Positions 11,901 to 23,467 of a stretch of DNA of 64,000 nucleotides are shown piece by piece. The notes below the pieces were generated by a model, which had not been told where the DNA came from, searched no databases, and saw nothing but the letters and a program-made list of their open reading frames with translations. The stretch is from Amphiura filiformis (lineage: Eukaryota > Echinodermata > Ophiuroidea > Amphilepidida > Amphiuridae): positions 34,246,965 to 34,310,964 of the forward strand of contig NC_092628.1 of the NCBI RefSeq assembly GCF_039555335.1, read 5' to 3'. A program made the position numbers and the translations under genes. Positions within the stretch are counted from its first letter, which is position 1. Each line of letters begins with the position of its first letter.

Positions 11901-12260
11901 AGTATGCATAAATTTGTGCCTGGATTACAAATCTCACTGTTGTATCCCTTTGTAAAAATATGAAATATTTAGTTTATAGTTTTACACCAATTTATTGGCC
12001 TTGTATTTTTGTATGATAAGAGAATGTGATAATATTAACTTGAGAAGTAAAGAGAATACAAGCAGACCCATGCAGTGGTGGTGTTGGGAGGTCATCCCCA
12101 AATCTGTGATTTTCCTCCAACATACTCCCCAAGAAATGAGGAAAATGTCTATTTTTTTAGGCCAAAAGTGCCAAATATTAGGCACATTTTAAAAGATTTT
12201 TGCACCCCCTCCTAAAATATTCTTGCCCCCACCACTGTACATCTTTGTTAATACTTTTAT
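8937..12260. other. Intergenic region, mostly featureless
   Basis: AT-rich sequence downstream of gene 1 with scattered AATAAA (for example near 10749, 11424 and 11773). Apart from the MITE at 10507-10665, a MITE fragment near 10097 and a G-run at 11171-11180, I see no gene or repeat structure that I can support. Confidence 0.4.
10507..10665. mobile_element. Small CAGG-ended MITE
   Basis: Left end CAGGAGCGGATTTAGAGGGG matches the reverse complement of the right end, CAGGGGCAGATCCAGGAATT. The pentamer AGCAT lies immediately outside both ends. Two nearby copies of GCAGAGCNGCGCCTGACTTT form an internal duplication. Confidence 0.65.
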
Positions 12261-12518
12261 ATGTGACACGATCTGGTCTATGGGGGCCAAAGGAGGCATT
12301 TTTGAAAATATAGTTAAAATAATTATTACCTTCTGCAAACATTAGGATATCATATACTGAAAATATCAAAGGTCTAGCATACTTGGTTCTTAAGTTATGA
12401 AGTTTTGTGACGTCTATTTTCTTATGTATTTTGTTGTTTTGTTTAAATCATATTTTTGCCTTTATCTCAATTTCAAATTTGTCGCCTTTGGCCCCCATGG
12501 ATCAGATTGTGTCACATA
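12261..12518. mobile_element. MITE, copy 1 of a family with GTGACACGATCTGG ends
   Basis: Left TGTGACACGATCTGGTCTAT and GGGGGCCAAAGG are mirrored on the right by CCTTTGGCCCCCATGGATCA and GTGTCACA. A second copy in the opposite orientation lies at 22672-22931 and a diverged partial copy near 17905-18060. Confidence 0.75.
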
Positions 12519-13210
12519 TTCAATGGTATTGCTTCCCATGCAAGGACAATGAACAATCTCATATATCTTGTAGAAACCATACAACTCCATTATACATTGT
12601 ATATTAAGTTTTATTGTATAAATGTATTATATTTTTTGTATTTGTTACTGTTGTTCTTGATTATGATGTTGTTAAACAACAGATTTACAACTCATGAAAT
12701 GTGAACAGTCACTACAAAGCACTGTTTTGATTATTATGTACATGTATGTAGTAAATTACAGTTTATGAAAAGGTAATAAATTATTTCTGAATCATTCACT
12801 GTGTTTTTTGTTGTTTTTATGAATCAGTGTGATTCCATAAATAAGGGTTGTTGATAATGCAAGGTAAGCATAACCTCATGAATAAACATGATGTGTTTAA
12901 TCCAATCACATATCATGAATTATAAATACCTGGACACAAATGCAGGATATGGAAAAGCATAATGACTGTGTTTTGTTATGTAGTACATAAGTGCAATTTA
13001 TAATGACTGTGTTGTGTGATATGTTATGCATTCGAAAATTTACACAGCACTGGCTGCCATAATCGGACATCACATGATTGCATGCTAGTGTGATTGGTCA
13101 CTAGCGGTATGTCTGTAATTGGCTAAGTTTTTACAGGGAAAATCAAAGATGAAGTTAAAAATTATATTTTGTTTTCAATCAAGCATCATAGGCCATCACT
13201 GGAATAAACT

Positions 13211-13549
13211 AATTCGATAATTTAGAACAGAGTGCATTGTGGGTAAAAATCTGGAATGCGAAACAAGATATAACAACTCAATCCTCCATAGACAGCTGTG
13301 GGAATGAACTTTACTGATCAGAAATTTTTCATTTAAAACACTGGCACTTCAAAGGTTCAAATGACCTTTGATTGTTATTTAAAAGTTCTGTGAGGACAAT
13401 CGGACCCAATAATTATTGGTAAAAAGGTTTTTTAAAAAGTGCAAAGTTCATCACCATTGAAATATTGTGTGAACCTGTCTGTGATATCCCCAGGGAGATA
13501 TCCCACCAGATTTTTACCCACAATGCATCTCTGTCCTGAATTATCGAAC
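13211..13549. mobile_element. MITE with 40-base inverted ends
   Basis: AATTCGATAATTTAGAACAG and GCATTGTGGGTAAAAATCTG on the left are mirrored by CAGATTTTTACCCACAATGC and CTGAATTATCGAA on the right. No coding sequence. Confidence 0.7.
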
Positions 13550-13910
13550 TCGCGGATTGTACAAGCCATTAATGATTCATTCATTAGCAAATGTTGTTAT
13601 CACAGTTTCGTGAACCGCACCTTCTCAAAATCCAACATTGTCTTATCATTTAGATTTGATCATGGTCTTATGTGTATACACAGTGTGCGTAAGTAGGAAC
13701 ACAGCATTAGCCTTTTTCTACCTATTGGTACATGCGTGCAACTGATGTTTTGGGTGTACAACCCAACTGAGGATGCAAATTTCTAGCCCTCTTGATTTTA
13801 GTTTTATTACTGATCCAGATCGAAGCAACCTTCATATTACACTCTAGCTGTCTCATTCACATTAAATATTTTAACTTTGAAGCCATGATTTAGTTTTATT
13901 ATTTAATTTA

Positions 13911-14080
13911 CCATATTTTTTTCATTAATGGCCCATGCCCCCTATAAGCCCAGTGACTTTACAATAAGCAAACTGATATTAGTTCGTTATAAACTGCCCA
14001 TGCAAATCTGAATCAAAAAGTTAGCACCCACCCAAAATGATTTTGTTAAGCACCCTAGGCGGTTAATGGAACAAATACGG
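13911..14080. mobile_element. TA-flanked MITE
   Basis: Ends CCATATTTTTTTCATTAATG and CGGTTAATGGAACAAATACGG are imperfect mirrors, and TA flanks both sides. It resembles the 3144-3475 and 36642-36847 elements in its CCGTA-type ends. Confidence 0.55.
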
Positions 14081-14082
14081 TA

Positions 14083-15702
14083 ATTCTTATTTAAACTGGG
14101 GTTAACAACCACTGAACTAATGGCTAAATTGTGAGAAAGAAAAAGTGTGTAGCCATCAGCCTGTGAAATCATACCTGGTATGCATGAATGATACTCAAGT
14201 CAGTAAGTTGTGTGCTTCCTATTTAAGTGGTTTGTGTACACTATACTGTTTGGTGTTGACTCAGTACACATTATACTATGTCCCACATGAAATAGGCCAT
14301 ACTGCTAAACTACGTTCTCCCACAGTGGAAACGAAAATATCAATTTTGTTTAATAAGTCCAGAGGCATAGGTAGACTTTCATAAATATTGGGGGAGGGGT
14401 GTGGGGGACAGGATCAGCCCCATCTCCTGTTCAAACTGCCAGTTCTATATGGACTCATGGGGCTGCACTGATGGGACTCTATTCCTGACTATTGGGCTCA
14501 CTCAACAGCTCCTTTTTCTTATGAAATTAATAGGAGGAACAAATTTATTGAAATATATTTTGCCTGAAGCTCGGAAGTGGATATACCATCAAGATCAATT
14601 TTTAAACTAAAAGTATATTTACCCCATAGTTGATTTACTCTACATCGAATTCAGAATTGCTGCCATTTTAGTTCCGATCGTACTGTTAAGTAGTCCAGAG
14701 TTCATAGTTGGAGCTCTAGGTCATTCTTTAGTATTCACTCATGCAATCTCTTATCATGTTTACTCTTGTTGTTTGTTGTATTTAGGTCTACATATATATA
14801 GTGAGCTACCTGCGGAACTTAAAAATGGCTGTGTTGTGAACCAAGCATGAATTGATGATACAAGTGGTAAAAATGTAAGTTACATGATCAGTAGTTTCTA
14901 ATAAATAGTATTATTTAGTAGTGAAGTACATGTAAGTAGTGAACAGTGAGTATGTTGCCTGAAGTAAAGACTGCTCTCAGGTATAGCTTCAGGTACATAT
15001 ATAGTCTACACTTATTCATATTCACACGATGTCCTACATGCACATGGCATATATTTATATTGACTCTAAACACACCTCTCTTACTCCCAACCACTCCCAA
15101 ACAAACATTGCACACATGATATTGTATACATGCATGGTACTATGCACTCTCAAACAGACTTGCATGGTGTTGCTTTGGTTTTATTTAGGTTCTTTTGTTG
15201 TCGTTTTGGGTCAGATGAAGACTAGGTGAGTTACAGGAGCGTGTTCAGTAGGAGAGAAAATGCTGATCACTCTTCTTCACTTCTCAATTTGCAAGACCAT
15301 GTTTATTAAAGACCTTTGCCATAACCTTGCCTAGAACCCATTCAACTTATCATAGAGGTTTACCGTAATTTTTTCCTATGTAGCTCAATGTTATGCGTGT
15401 GTTTACATGACATCAACAAGTAAGAGAATTGAACTTATCATGACATAACAACAGTGACATTACATGTGTAACAGTTACGTTACATGACAGTATGTATAAC
15501 ATGACACATGTCAACCGCTAATAAGTGATTGACCAATTCAATAGCTTAAATCTTATAAACTTCTGATGCCAAAAAGTACAATCCAGTAATTGATAGACCA
15601 AGAAGCAATAACATGTTGCTATAGATTGATTGAGAATTGTATGTGTGAGGGAATATGTGCATATTAACACTAATTGATTGATATTATTTGCATCATTACA
15701 GA
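14083..15702. other. Region upstream of gene 2, possible promoter or 5' UTR introns
   Basis: No coding exon is supported. Acceptor-like sites (for example ATTTAG near 14784 and CATTACAG ending 15702) suggest untranslated first exons of gene 2 may lie here, but none can be fixed from sequence alone. Confidence 0.3.
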
Positions 15703-16017
15703 TCCAGTGTGCCAATTCTTCATCAACCGGAAGTATGCTTGGTTACCAATTACGTTGAGTAAATTGCATTTATTGACTATTGTCTCATCCAGCTATCATT
15801 TCTGAGAATTGAATTGATAGTGCACATTGCCGGTGGTGACTTGCATAATTTAGAAGCCATCATCCTAAACATAGGAATGTCAACCTGGAATGAATACAGA
15901 TAATGTTTGTGGCAGTCAGAATGTCAGCCTTGTCAGATGTGAATTCACATATCTGGTAATGGTAGAAGTTCAACATTACTTGTGGTAGTTGGGTGTCAAC
16001 AACATTGTGGTAGCATC

Positions 16018-16063
16018 ATGGATAATCCTTCCCCAACACCACCTCCATCGGAATTAGATCTAG
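16018..16063 (+). CDS. Gene 2 first coding exon
   Basis: It encodes MDNPSPTPPPSELDL plus one base, before donor GTAAGC. The likely exon acceptor is near 15702 (CATTACAG), so the preceding 300 bases would be 5' untranslated sequence. Confidence 0.7.
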
Positions 16064-19000
16064 GTAAGCAAAGACGGGCATCTCAAGATTCTAATAATGC
16101 TTTAAAAAGTTCATTTGAATGAGTAATTAGAGGCTTAAAATTTTAGGTATTACCTTCTAGGGTTGTTGTCAACAAGGCTGTTATCAACACTTGTCAACAA
16201 AGCAATTTTCCTGATTGTCGACAAGCATGGACTAATTGTCGACAAAAAACTATTCATTAAAAAATTTTTGAGTCATTATTTACCATAAAATAACTTAAAT
16301 TAGGTATAAAGAAGTAGTAATTTAACATAAGATGAGGATGATATGGTGAAATAGTACACTTCCTTTTGTAATATTTTGATGTAAATAAACGATGCAGTCT
16401 GAACTTAAATGTGGACTTTATTGATGTATTACTTTTGTCGACAACTTGTCAAAGTCGGATCTTGAGATAGGCATACAACAGGTCCGAACTCAAATTTGAT
16501 GTTACACTGGTCCATTTTAATGTGACTATTTTAAAAAAAAATGTACCATGCAGTTGTGGCAGGTATATGGAGTCATCCAGTCCTAGAGCCTCGCCCTTCT
16601 CCTGAATTTTTCTTTTACTTTAATTTGATCTATTCTCCCCCTTTGGAATCTCTCTCCCCTCCCTCTTCCCTTCTCGCTCCTCTTTTCATCCCACCTACAT
16701 ACACTTTAAGTATAAATCATCAGATTTATAAAGTTTATTTCGAGTACCATTAAATATCAAAAATATCAATTTTTAACTATTTGCCATAAAATGTGTATTA
16801 CATTGCTAATTTCAAAAAATCAAAATTATTTGATATCAGAAGGACATTCTTCAGTACTCAGAATGCTATTCGATATGTCTGATGTGCTCTAATGTCCCAC
16901 AATAAATACTGTCCAAACGTTCATACCCCACCCCTTAACCTGCTTAAAACATTTGCTAATTTGCAGAATATGTTTCATAATCCACCTTAGTGTTTCTATA
17001 CATGCTAACCATTGTCTTTTGTCTCATTTTACAGCCCTCATCATTGGAGCATCTACAGCAGGACTTGTTGTACTACTAATTTTGATATACATAGTATACC
17101 GATGTAGAAGGTAAATGTGATTGCATTAAGAAATTATCTTGTCTTGTCTCATAATGAATGTAGCAATATATCATTATCCTCTTGACTTGGGTTAAAGCCA
17201 TATTGTATCATTTTCTGAGGAGGATGCCCTCAGGTTTGGTCTAAATTCTGATTTTTACACGATTGTAATGTATGTTTATAATGAACTAAAAATGTCTTTA
17301 GGTGCTGTATTTATGACAAAATTCAAGATTTTTTTAAATAAAACAATGTGTCCTTTCATTTTATTCACACAATCAAAATTTTAGTCAAATGCACATGCCA
17401 TGTTGATAACACTGTACGTACACATTGTTCATAGCGTACAGGATAGTCAAAACACATCAAAGAACTGACTCGTAGCACAATCGATCGGCAGTGGCAATAT
17501 CAGATTAGATTAGATTGTTTCTTTGTTGTACCTCAGGTGTTCAAAAGGAACATATCTGAGAGTAAAAACTAACATACTTTTTATGGAAAAGAAATACATA
17601 ATATCTATTTTTATGGAAATGTTACAATATGGCTTCAAGGGGACCAAGGATGACTCGGTATCCAAGGTATCTTGTGAGTTTGCGGGTACATTTCATGTAG
17701 CCGCTTATTAGACTGTATATTTTCCTGCAGCATGCAGTTTGATGCATGACATTTCCAAATGTCCAAGTCATCACAGATGTGGTTCTTATCAACATGTGTC
17801 TTACCTATGCATATGTATGCAAATGACGCAAATCGGGAGAGAAACTTTTGCTTATATTTGTCAAAATTCCATTACTAATTTGCTCAGTACTTATACACTT
17901 ACTGATGTTGAATCTCCAGGTCTCTTGAATACTTGGTTGCATAGTTATGAACCTTTTCTATGTCTATTTTCTTAAGTTTTTTCTCCTTACGTTTTGCCTA
18001 TATTTCACTTTCATTATTGCCCACTTTAGCCTGATTGGATCAGATCTGTTCACATATTATGCTTGGTCCCCTTATATCACAACCAGTATGAAAGAAGGCA
18101 AAAACCTGGCAATATTTGACTAAGTGGCAATATTTGTGTTGAAGTGTTTCATGCTATTAAACACAAAAATGATAAACCATGAAATAATATGGTTAGAAGT
18201 TACAAGACAGCAGACAATTACAAGTTATTTTACTTTAATCTTAGACATTAATATTGTATAAATATTGAAGTAACAAATAGGGTCTTAGAAACTAGATATT
18301 GGGAAAAATCATTGTATTATGGGTGTGAAATTTCAAAATATTGTAGTTACATAATTCCTAAAATTGAATCATAAAAAATGTTCTGATTTATTTATTTTAC
18401 AGGAAAAAAGACAGTGGACAAAAGAATCAGTAAGTAAATGTTTTCTGTGATGAGTTCAATCCAATAATATGTTTCATTATTTGTAACCTAAGAAAGTCTC
18501 CAATGGGGGGGGGGCTTATATCCACTGTAGTCCATACAAACTGCACAGGGATGGATTGAGACAGTCATATTTTACCACAACACTGAAATTGAATGCAAAA
18601 AGATAAATGTACAGATATTGCTCTGTTCTTGAGACTGACAGCTTAATGGCTCCTCCAAAGGACAGAGTATCCTCATGATTTATTTACCCAATTGTAAGTG
18701 CACTATGGGCATGGGGAAAATAGAAAGTCATTAATTTAACCAATTAAGTTCAGACCTTTTCCCCCCAAGTCAATATCCCAGCAATTACCACTGCCAGGAA
18801 TTGAACTTGTGACCTCATGCACCAGAGACTAAAATGCAACGCTCTCCAACTCATTCCACATTAGATACGCATTACCAACATTTTGCTAAAAACTATCCAA
18901 ATTGAATCATTTGGTTCTGTGATTAGAACAGGCTTAGTTTTGTAGATTGCATAACTTCAATAACAACCAAAAGCTGCATACTTATTTTGACTGATTTCAA

Positions 19001-21430
19001 AATTACCATTTCGGGTTCCACAATTCACCACATTTTTGTTCCCAACATAATACACAAAATATATCTTGGGCATAACTGGGTTATAAGAAAAATATGAGCT
19101 TTCTACTGATATGTACCAAAATATCAGCATGATGCAGAAAAATGAGGGATGAGGGTGTTGAATGGGTCACACCCTTTTCATGTTTTTTTTTATTGATTTT
19201 GCTTTTCAAGACCACAAATTTAGAAAGATAATAAGTTGGGTAACAAGTGTCACAGTTCAACATTCATATCCAATGATGAAAATTTGCCTTTAAAAAATTA
19301 AGTGATTTGCAGTGTCTCAATTTTCCCGTTCTCTTTTTTTCCTTCCTTATGACTTATAGGCTTGTAGCCAATGACACAAAGGCAAAGCAGAAGCAGGGCC
19401 AATCAAATCCAGGTTATGAAGAAGTTGACGAAACCAACAATAAACCAAAAAGATTGGATGAGAATAGTGTTACCAAGACGGTATCAAATAGTCCAAATAA
19501 GCAACATGGAGGAAAGGGAGGAGATAAGACATCTATGCAAATGAAGGGTCTTGAGCCTACTACCAATGGTATTAGTAATGATATGAAGCAGAGGACAACA
19601 GTCACGGTTGAGATTAACTCAGAATTTAATAATAATTCACTGAGTAAAGGTGGTACTAAAAAGAAAAATACAGCCGATGATATCGCAAATGGGTCTATAA
19701 GGGCTAATTTTACAACTGCTACTGAGAACAATCATATTGAAAATGGAATGGTTCCATTAGAAAATCCAACAGTTCAGGAAGAAGACATTGTTAAAATTGG
19801 TGATGAAGATATAGGATCTGATGATGTGCAAGTTGAAAGTGCCCCTGCATCATCCGATAATGGAGTACCTGAGAGTTCTAGCCCAATTAAAAATGAAGAA
19901 ACCCAACCATCCCAAAATGATGATGACTCTGAGCATAAGTTACCCCATGAAGAAATAGGCTCTGCTGAGTCATCACAAAAACATGCGACTGATGCCTCAC
20001 CTCCTAATGCACCAGAAGAGGAGGTGAAAGATGAAGATGGAGATGAAGATAGTAAACAAGATGAAGATAAAACTGGACATGGTATACCTCCACCAGAACC
20101 TGAAATGGCACCTAATGGTGCAACAAGTTTAGTGGGAGAACAGGATGCTGACAACCACCACCAAAAGGAAGATTGTGAAGATATACCGGAGTCTGTTAAA
20201 GCACATCTTTCTCAGTTGAAATCGGAAGACAAACGTAAATATTATGAAGCAAAATTGGATGAAGACACAGGTGAAGTCACTTGTGAAGTCAAACGGGCTT
20301 GCTTACTTGCTCTGAAAAGAGGCGAAACATGTTGTGATGATGATGATGACACACAGCAAGCCATTTCTGTATCTGGTGAGGAGGATGGCAGTATGAAGGC
20401 AGAAAGCTCTGCATCTGGGGATGATGGACGCAGTGATGAACAGCAAGAAACAAGTGTGAAGGATGAAGGGAAGAGTTATATTGAAACAAGTCCAAATGAT
20501 GACAAACCAAGCAGTCACTCAAATGAAGATGTATCTAGTAAAGAGAAATCACAAGATGAAAAAGAGTCTAATGATGAACTTCCTCAAGCAAATGGCACTG
20601 TAATTGAGAACTTGAAATCGGAGGAGTCCAAAAAAGGTGATGAAAGTGTGGAGAGCAAATCTTCCATTGACAATCCAGTCATTCAACAAGTGGATCAAGA
20701 AGAGAGTGACAAGTTGAAAGAAGATAGGAACCAGGATTCAGAGGAGGTTGTCAGTGCAGAACCAAAACCATCTCATGACAGTATTCAGAACCAAAAATCA
20801 GAAATTGAAACAAAGGTGGATCAGAAGAAAGATGTAAATATGCAGAGTGAATATCCTGTTGATAAGGTTTCTGATGGACAAGATTCAGTACATGTACAAA
20901 AAAGTGAAACAAGTGATTCCAGTTCACCTAAGGTGGAACAAAATGACTTACAAAACACAGCTTCAAGTGGCAATGTTCTAGATACCAAAAGACTACAGAG
21001 TCCGCAGAAAGACAATAAGAAAACAAGAAATGCTTTAAAAGGTACTGATAGTAAACAGGAAGATAAGAAACCTGATAGAATGTCACAGACAATAGCAATG
21101 TTAGAAAAGATACAACAGGAGAAGTTAGTAGCTATTCAGCATGTGTCAAAACCTAAACCAAAGCCACCTGTTCAGGTTAACAAGACACCTGCTCCACAAC
21201 CAGCTGATATAGTCCGATATTCACCTCCCAAAAGGAGAGTAAACACTGACCATTGGCCACCACAGAGGGCATCATTGAGCCCTAATGAGGGCACTGCAAG
21301 ATTTAGTATGGAGGAAGAGTTACAGCACAGACTGAAAGCACCAGGTGGTGCTGGGTTGAAGTCCAGTGGTGGAGTCAACAGGCACAAGGGACCAGTCATG
21401 AGGAAAAGTTATGGGGGATCACAAAATTAA
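16018..21430 (+). CDS. Gene 2: signal-anchor membrane protein with long acidic disordered tail
   Basis: Four coding exons keep phase: 16018-16063, 17035-17110, 18403-18429 and 19360-21430, giving 739 residues. ATG 16018 has a strong context (ATCATGG), and an in-frame TGA at 15940 rules out a longer start within this exon. The N-terminus MDNPSPTPPPSELDLA is followed by one helix (LIIGASTAGLVVLLILIYIV) and YRCRRKKDSGQKN. With no signal peptide, a short acidic/Pro N-end and strong positive charge after the helix, a type III topology (N-end outside, long tail in the cytosol) is inferred. The tail of about 690 residues is rich in Glu, Asp, Lys, Ser and Gln and looks disordered. It begins with NPGYEEVDE and ends in a basic, Pro-rich segment (about 645-739). 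The family is not recognised. Confidence 0.8.
16077..16470. mobile_element. Possible MITE with TCTCAAGAT ends, GTCGACAA-rich interior
   Basis: GCATCTCAAGATT near 16079 is mirrored by GGATCTTGAGATAGGC near 16457-16472. The interior repeats TTGTCGACAA-like motifs. It lies in the first gene 2 intron. Confidence 0.4.
16690..16934. mobile_element. Half copy of the TTAA-flanked foldback family
   Basis: It matches one arm of the element at 26093-27918, sharing ACATACACTTTAAG, GATATCAGAAGGACATTCTT, CTCTAATGTCCCACAATAAA and ACTGTCCAAACG, and ends in CCCC followed by TTAA. The other arm is absent. It lies in a gene 2 intron. Confidence 0.65.
17035..17110 (+). CDS. Gene 2 transmembrane exon
   Basis: This 76-nt exon lies between TCTCATTTTACAG and GTAAAT. 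It encodes LIIGASTAGLVVLLILIYIV and YRCR. Phase 1 entry and phase 2 exit agree with the neighbouring exons. Confidence 0.8.
17905..18060. mobile_element. Diverged partial copy of the GTGACACGATCTGG MITE family
   Basis: It shares with 12261-12518 the run from TACTTGGTT through TCTATTTTCTTA to TTTGCC, and ends with CTGATTGGATCAGATCTGTT, an altered form of that family's right end. The left end is missing. It lies in a gene 2 intron. Confidence 0.5.
18403..18429 (+). CDS. Gene 2 27-nt microexon
   Basis: It lies between TTTATTTTACAG and GTAAGT and encodes KKDSGQKN plus split codons. It is very short but in phase, and it adds basic juxtamembrane residues. Skipping it would keep the frame, so it could be optional. 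Confidence 0.65.
19360..21430 (+). CDS. Gene 2 large terminal exon, acidic cytoplasmic tail
   Basis: After acceptor GACTTATAG this exon is open for 689 codons to TAA 21428-21430. Composition is strongly biased to Glu/Asp/Lys/Ser, so most of it is predicted disordered. Residues about 325-380 of the full protein differ: they run from KEDCEDIPESVKAHLSQLK through GEVTCEVKRACLLALKRG to CCDDDDD and hold all the cysteines of the tail. The last 95 residues are basic and Pro-rich (KPKPKPPVQVNK, YSPPKRRV, SMEEELQHRLK) and end MRKSYGGSQN. A short predicted helix (MSQTIAMLEKIQQEKLVAIQ) precedes that end. Confidence 0.85.
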
Positions 21431-22260
21431 CATCAAGAGTTCATGTTGCTGCAATCAAGTGTAAAATTCCATGGGACATTTGTTCATATTTTGTGCCTGG
21501 AATTAAATAAAAGTGTCCATGGGAATTGCATATAATGATATTCTGTTTACTTATAATACAACCTATTTTGAACGGGTAGGGTCAGTGAACAAAAGTGTCC
21601 CAGCAATTTTGTACTTGCTTGTACAACTCGCCTCTACTTCTCATAGAATAATGTCATTTTTGCAGGAAAACCATTATATCAACAAATTAGTGACTTACTT
21701 TTAATATTTGATCTTCATATCCATGGTATCCATGGGACCATGCAAAAAAGTTGGTCATAGAACTCGCAGGATGAACTGGAGTCACATGAATTGATGATGG
21801 AGTTGTAGATGGGGAGCAGGTGGTGGCATCCATTGCGGCAATGTAATATGCATCCTATATTCTGTTAAAACTATCTGGAGTCAGTATCCAGAATTTCAAT
21901 ATTTGTTCAATGAATGTGTGTCCCTCTGACCAACTGGAGAGGTATCCCTCTTATGTTTTCAATGTAATACAAGGAACACTTGTTGCACTTAATGCCATAC
22001 ACAAGAGTGATCATTTTTCTTTGGTCTGTCCTTGGATGCTTTAAACATGATCCTGATGATTTTGTTAGACTTGACATGCACAAGAAAACCTGCTTTTCTA
22101 AAGTTCCTTCATTTTTGCAAGTTTGGTATTGTTATTGGTATACAGATTCAAGTAATGCTAATGGAGGTTGTATTATGATTTTGGTTTAGTGATGTTTAAC
22201 TCAAATTTAAAGATAACCATCTAAGTCATTTTGAATTTATGTGCCAATAAATATAATTAA
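21431..22260 (+). other. Probable 3' untranslated region of gene 2
   Basis: This follows the gene 2 stop codon and has no coding features. AATAAA occurs at 21506-21511 and again at 22246-22251, so either a short or an approximately 0.8-kb 3' UTR is possible. Confidence 0.4.
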
Positions 22261-22671
22261 TCTTTTGTGGTTGTAAATATAGTTTGTTGTCGACAGGTAC
22301 TTGTTTTCACAAAATGTGTAATGTACATTTTGTAATAATTTGATCAACTAAGTTTTATTGAGAGCTTATTAGAGCCAGAACTAGTTATATCCAGTTATTT
22401 ATGTGTATTCAGATTTGGTCAACCATAGCATCAATGAACTTAGACATCATCAATGTGCCAGAGGTGTTTATCATATCAAGGAGCATTGGAAAATTATTAA
22501 TTTTGCTTGAATTTCTGATTTAACAGAGAGAATCAAACTAAAAACATGGACATGACCAGTTCTGGTAGTAAGTCATCCACACATATTGTGGTTTTGACCA
22601 AGTGTCAGATCATAGAACTGTAAAACTAAAACTTGAACTCATCCCAACTTTATGTGTATTATACATGTAGT

Positions 22672-22931
22672 ATATGCGACATGATCTGGTCCATGGGGGC
22701 CAAAGGTGACAAATTTGAAATTGAGATAAAGGCAAAAATATGGAGTAAAAAAAGCAGTAAAATACATAAGAAAATAGAAATCACAAAACTTTATAACCAA
22801 GTAATGCTATTATGATGCTAAACCTTTGGTGTTTCAGTATATGATATAATGTTTGCATAAGGTAATAATTGTAGTAACTCAAATGTCAAAAATGCCTCCT
22901 TTGGCCCCCATGGAGCAGATCGTGTAACATA
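22672..22931. mobile_element. MITE, copy 2 of the GTGACACGATCTGG family, opposite orientation
   Basis: Begins ATGCGACATGATCTGGTCCA and ends GGAGCAGATCGTGTAACAT. The interior is the reverse complement of the interior at 12261-12518 (shared GACAAATTTGAAATTGAGAT and CCTCCTTTGGCCCCCATGGA). Confidence 0.75.
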
Positions 22932-23315
22932 TTGATTGCACAGTTGTTCAGTGTATACATCATGTCGAGTTACATTGGGTTTTGGTAAATGAAATTTGGT
23001 TCAGTGCCATTACTAGAATTTCATTTAAGGGTATATATGAGGGGCAAATGCACTTTCAGAGGGGTGCCATCTAGACACCCCATATAGACACAAACTGTAT
23101 AGACTCTCATCTCATCCACCTGGGAAGCTTGCAATTTGAAGAGTAAATTAATTATGGATAACCAGACCACAGACCGTCTATATGAAGAGAGCCTGTGACA
23201 GGACATACATATTTGATGGCTGAACCGTTCTTGTAACTGTCAGTCTACAGAAGGGTTGTGTTGATATTTACCTTAAATTCCAGTCATTTCCAGTCAATAT
23301 CATGTCCAAACTCTA

Positions 23316-23465
23316 CAGTTTGTCCACTTGAAGTACAAAGTGACAACGTATACAGCACGTAAACAGTGCGCAGTGCTGCGTCTAGGCTGCAGATATGTGT
23401 GCCTTCAAAGTCGGCACAATGTGTGCGTCCGCGTCTGTACTTTGTACTTCAGAGTAGACTGACTG
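23316..23465. mobile_element. TA-flanked MITE with CAGT ends, copy 1
   Basis: Ends CAGTTTGTCCACTTGAAGTA and TACTTCAGAGTAGACTGACTG are flanked by TA. ACTTTGTACTTC and GAAGTACAAAGT are mirrored just inside. A close copy in the same orientation lies at 34043-34197. Confidence 0.75.
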
Positions 23466-23467
23466 TA

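Noticed and set aside
19414-21399. Several antisense open frames of 60-126 codons opposite the gene 2 tail
   Set aside because: They are shadows of the long sense frame; Ser-rich composition follows from the Glu/Asp codons on the other strand.
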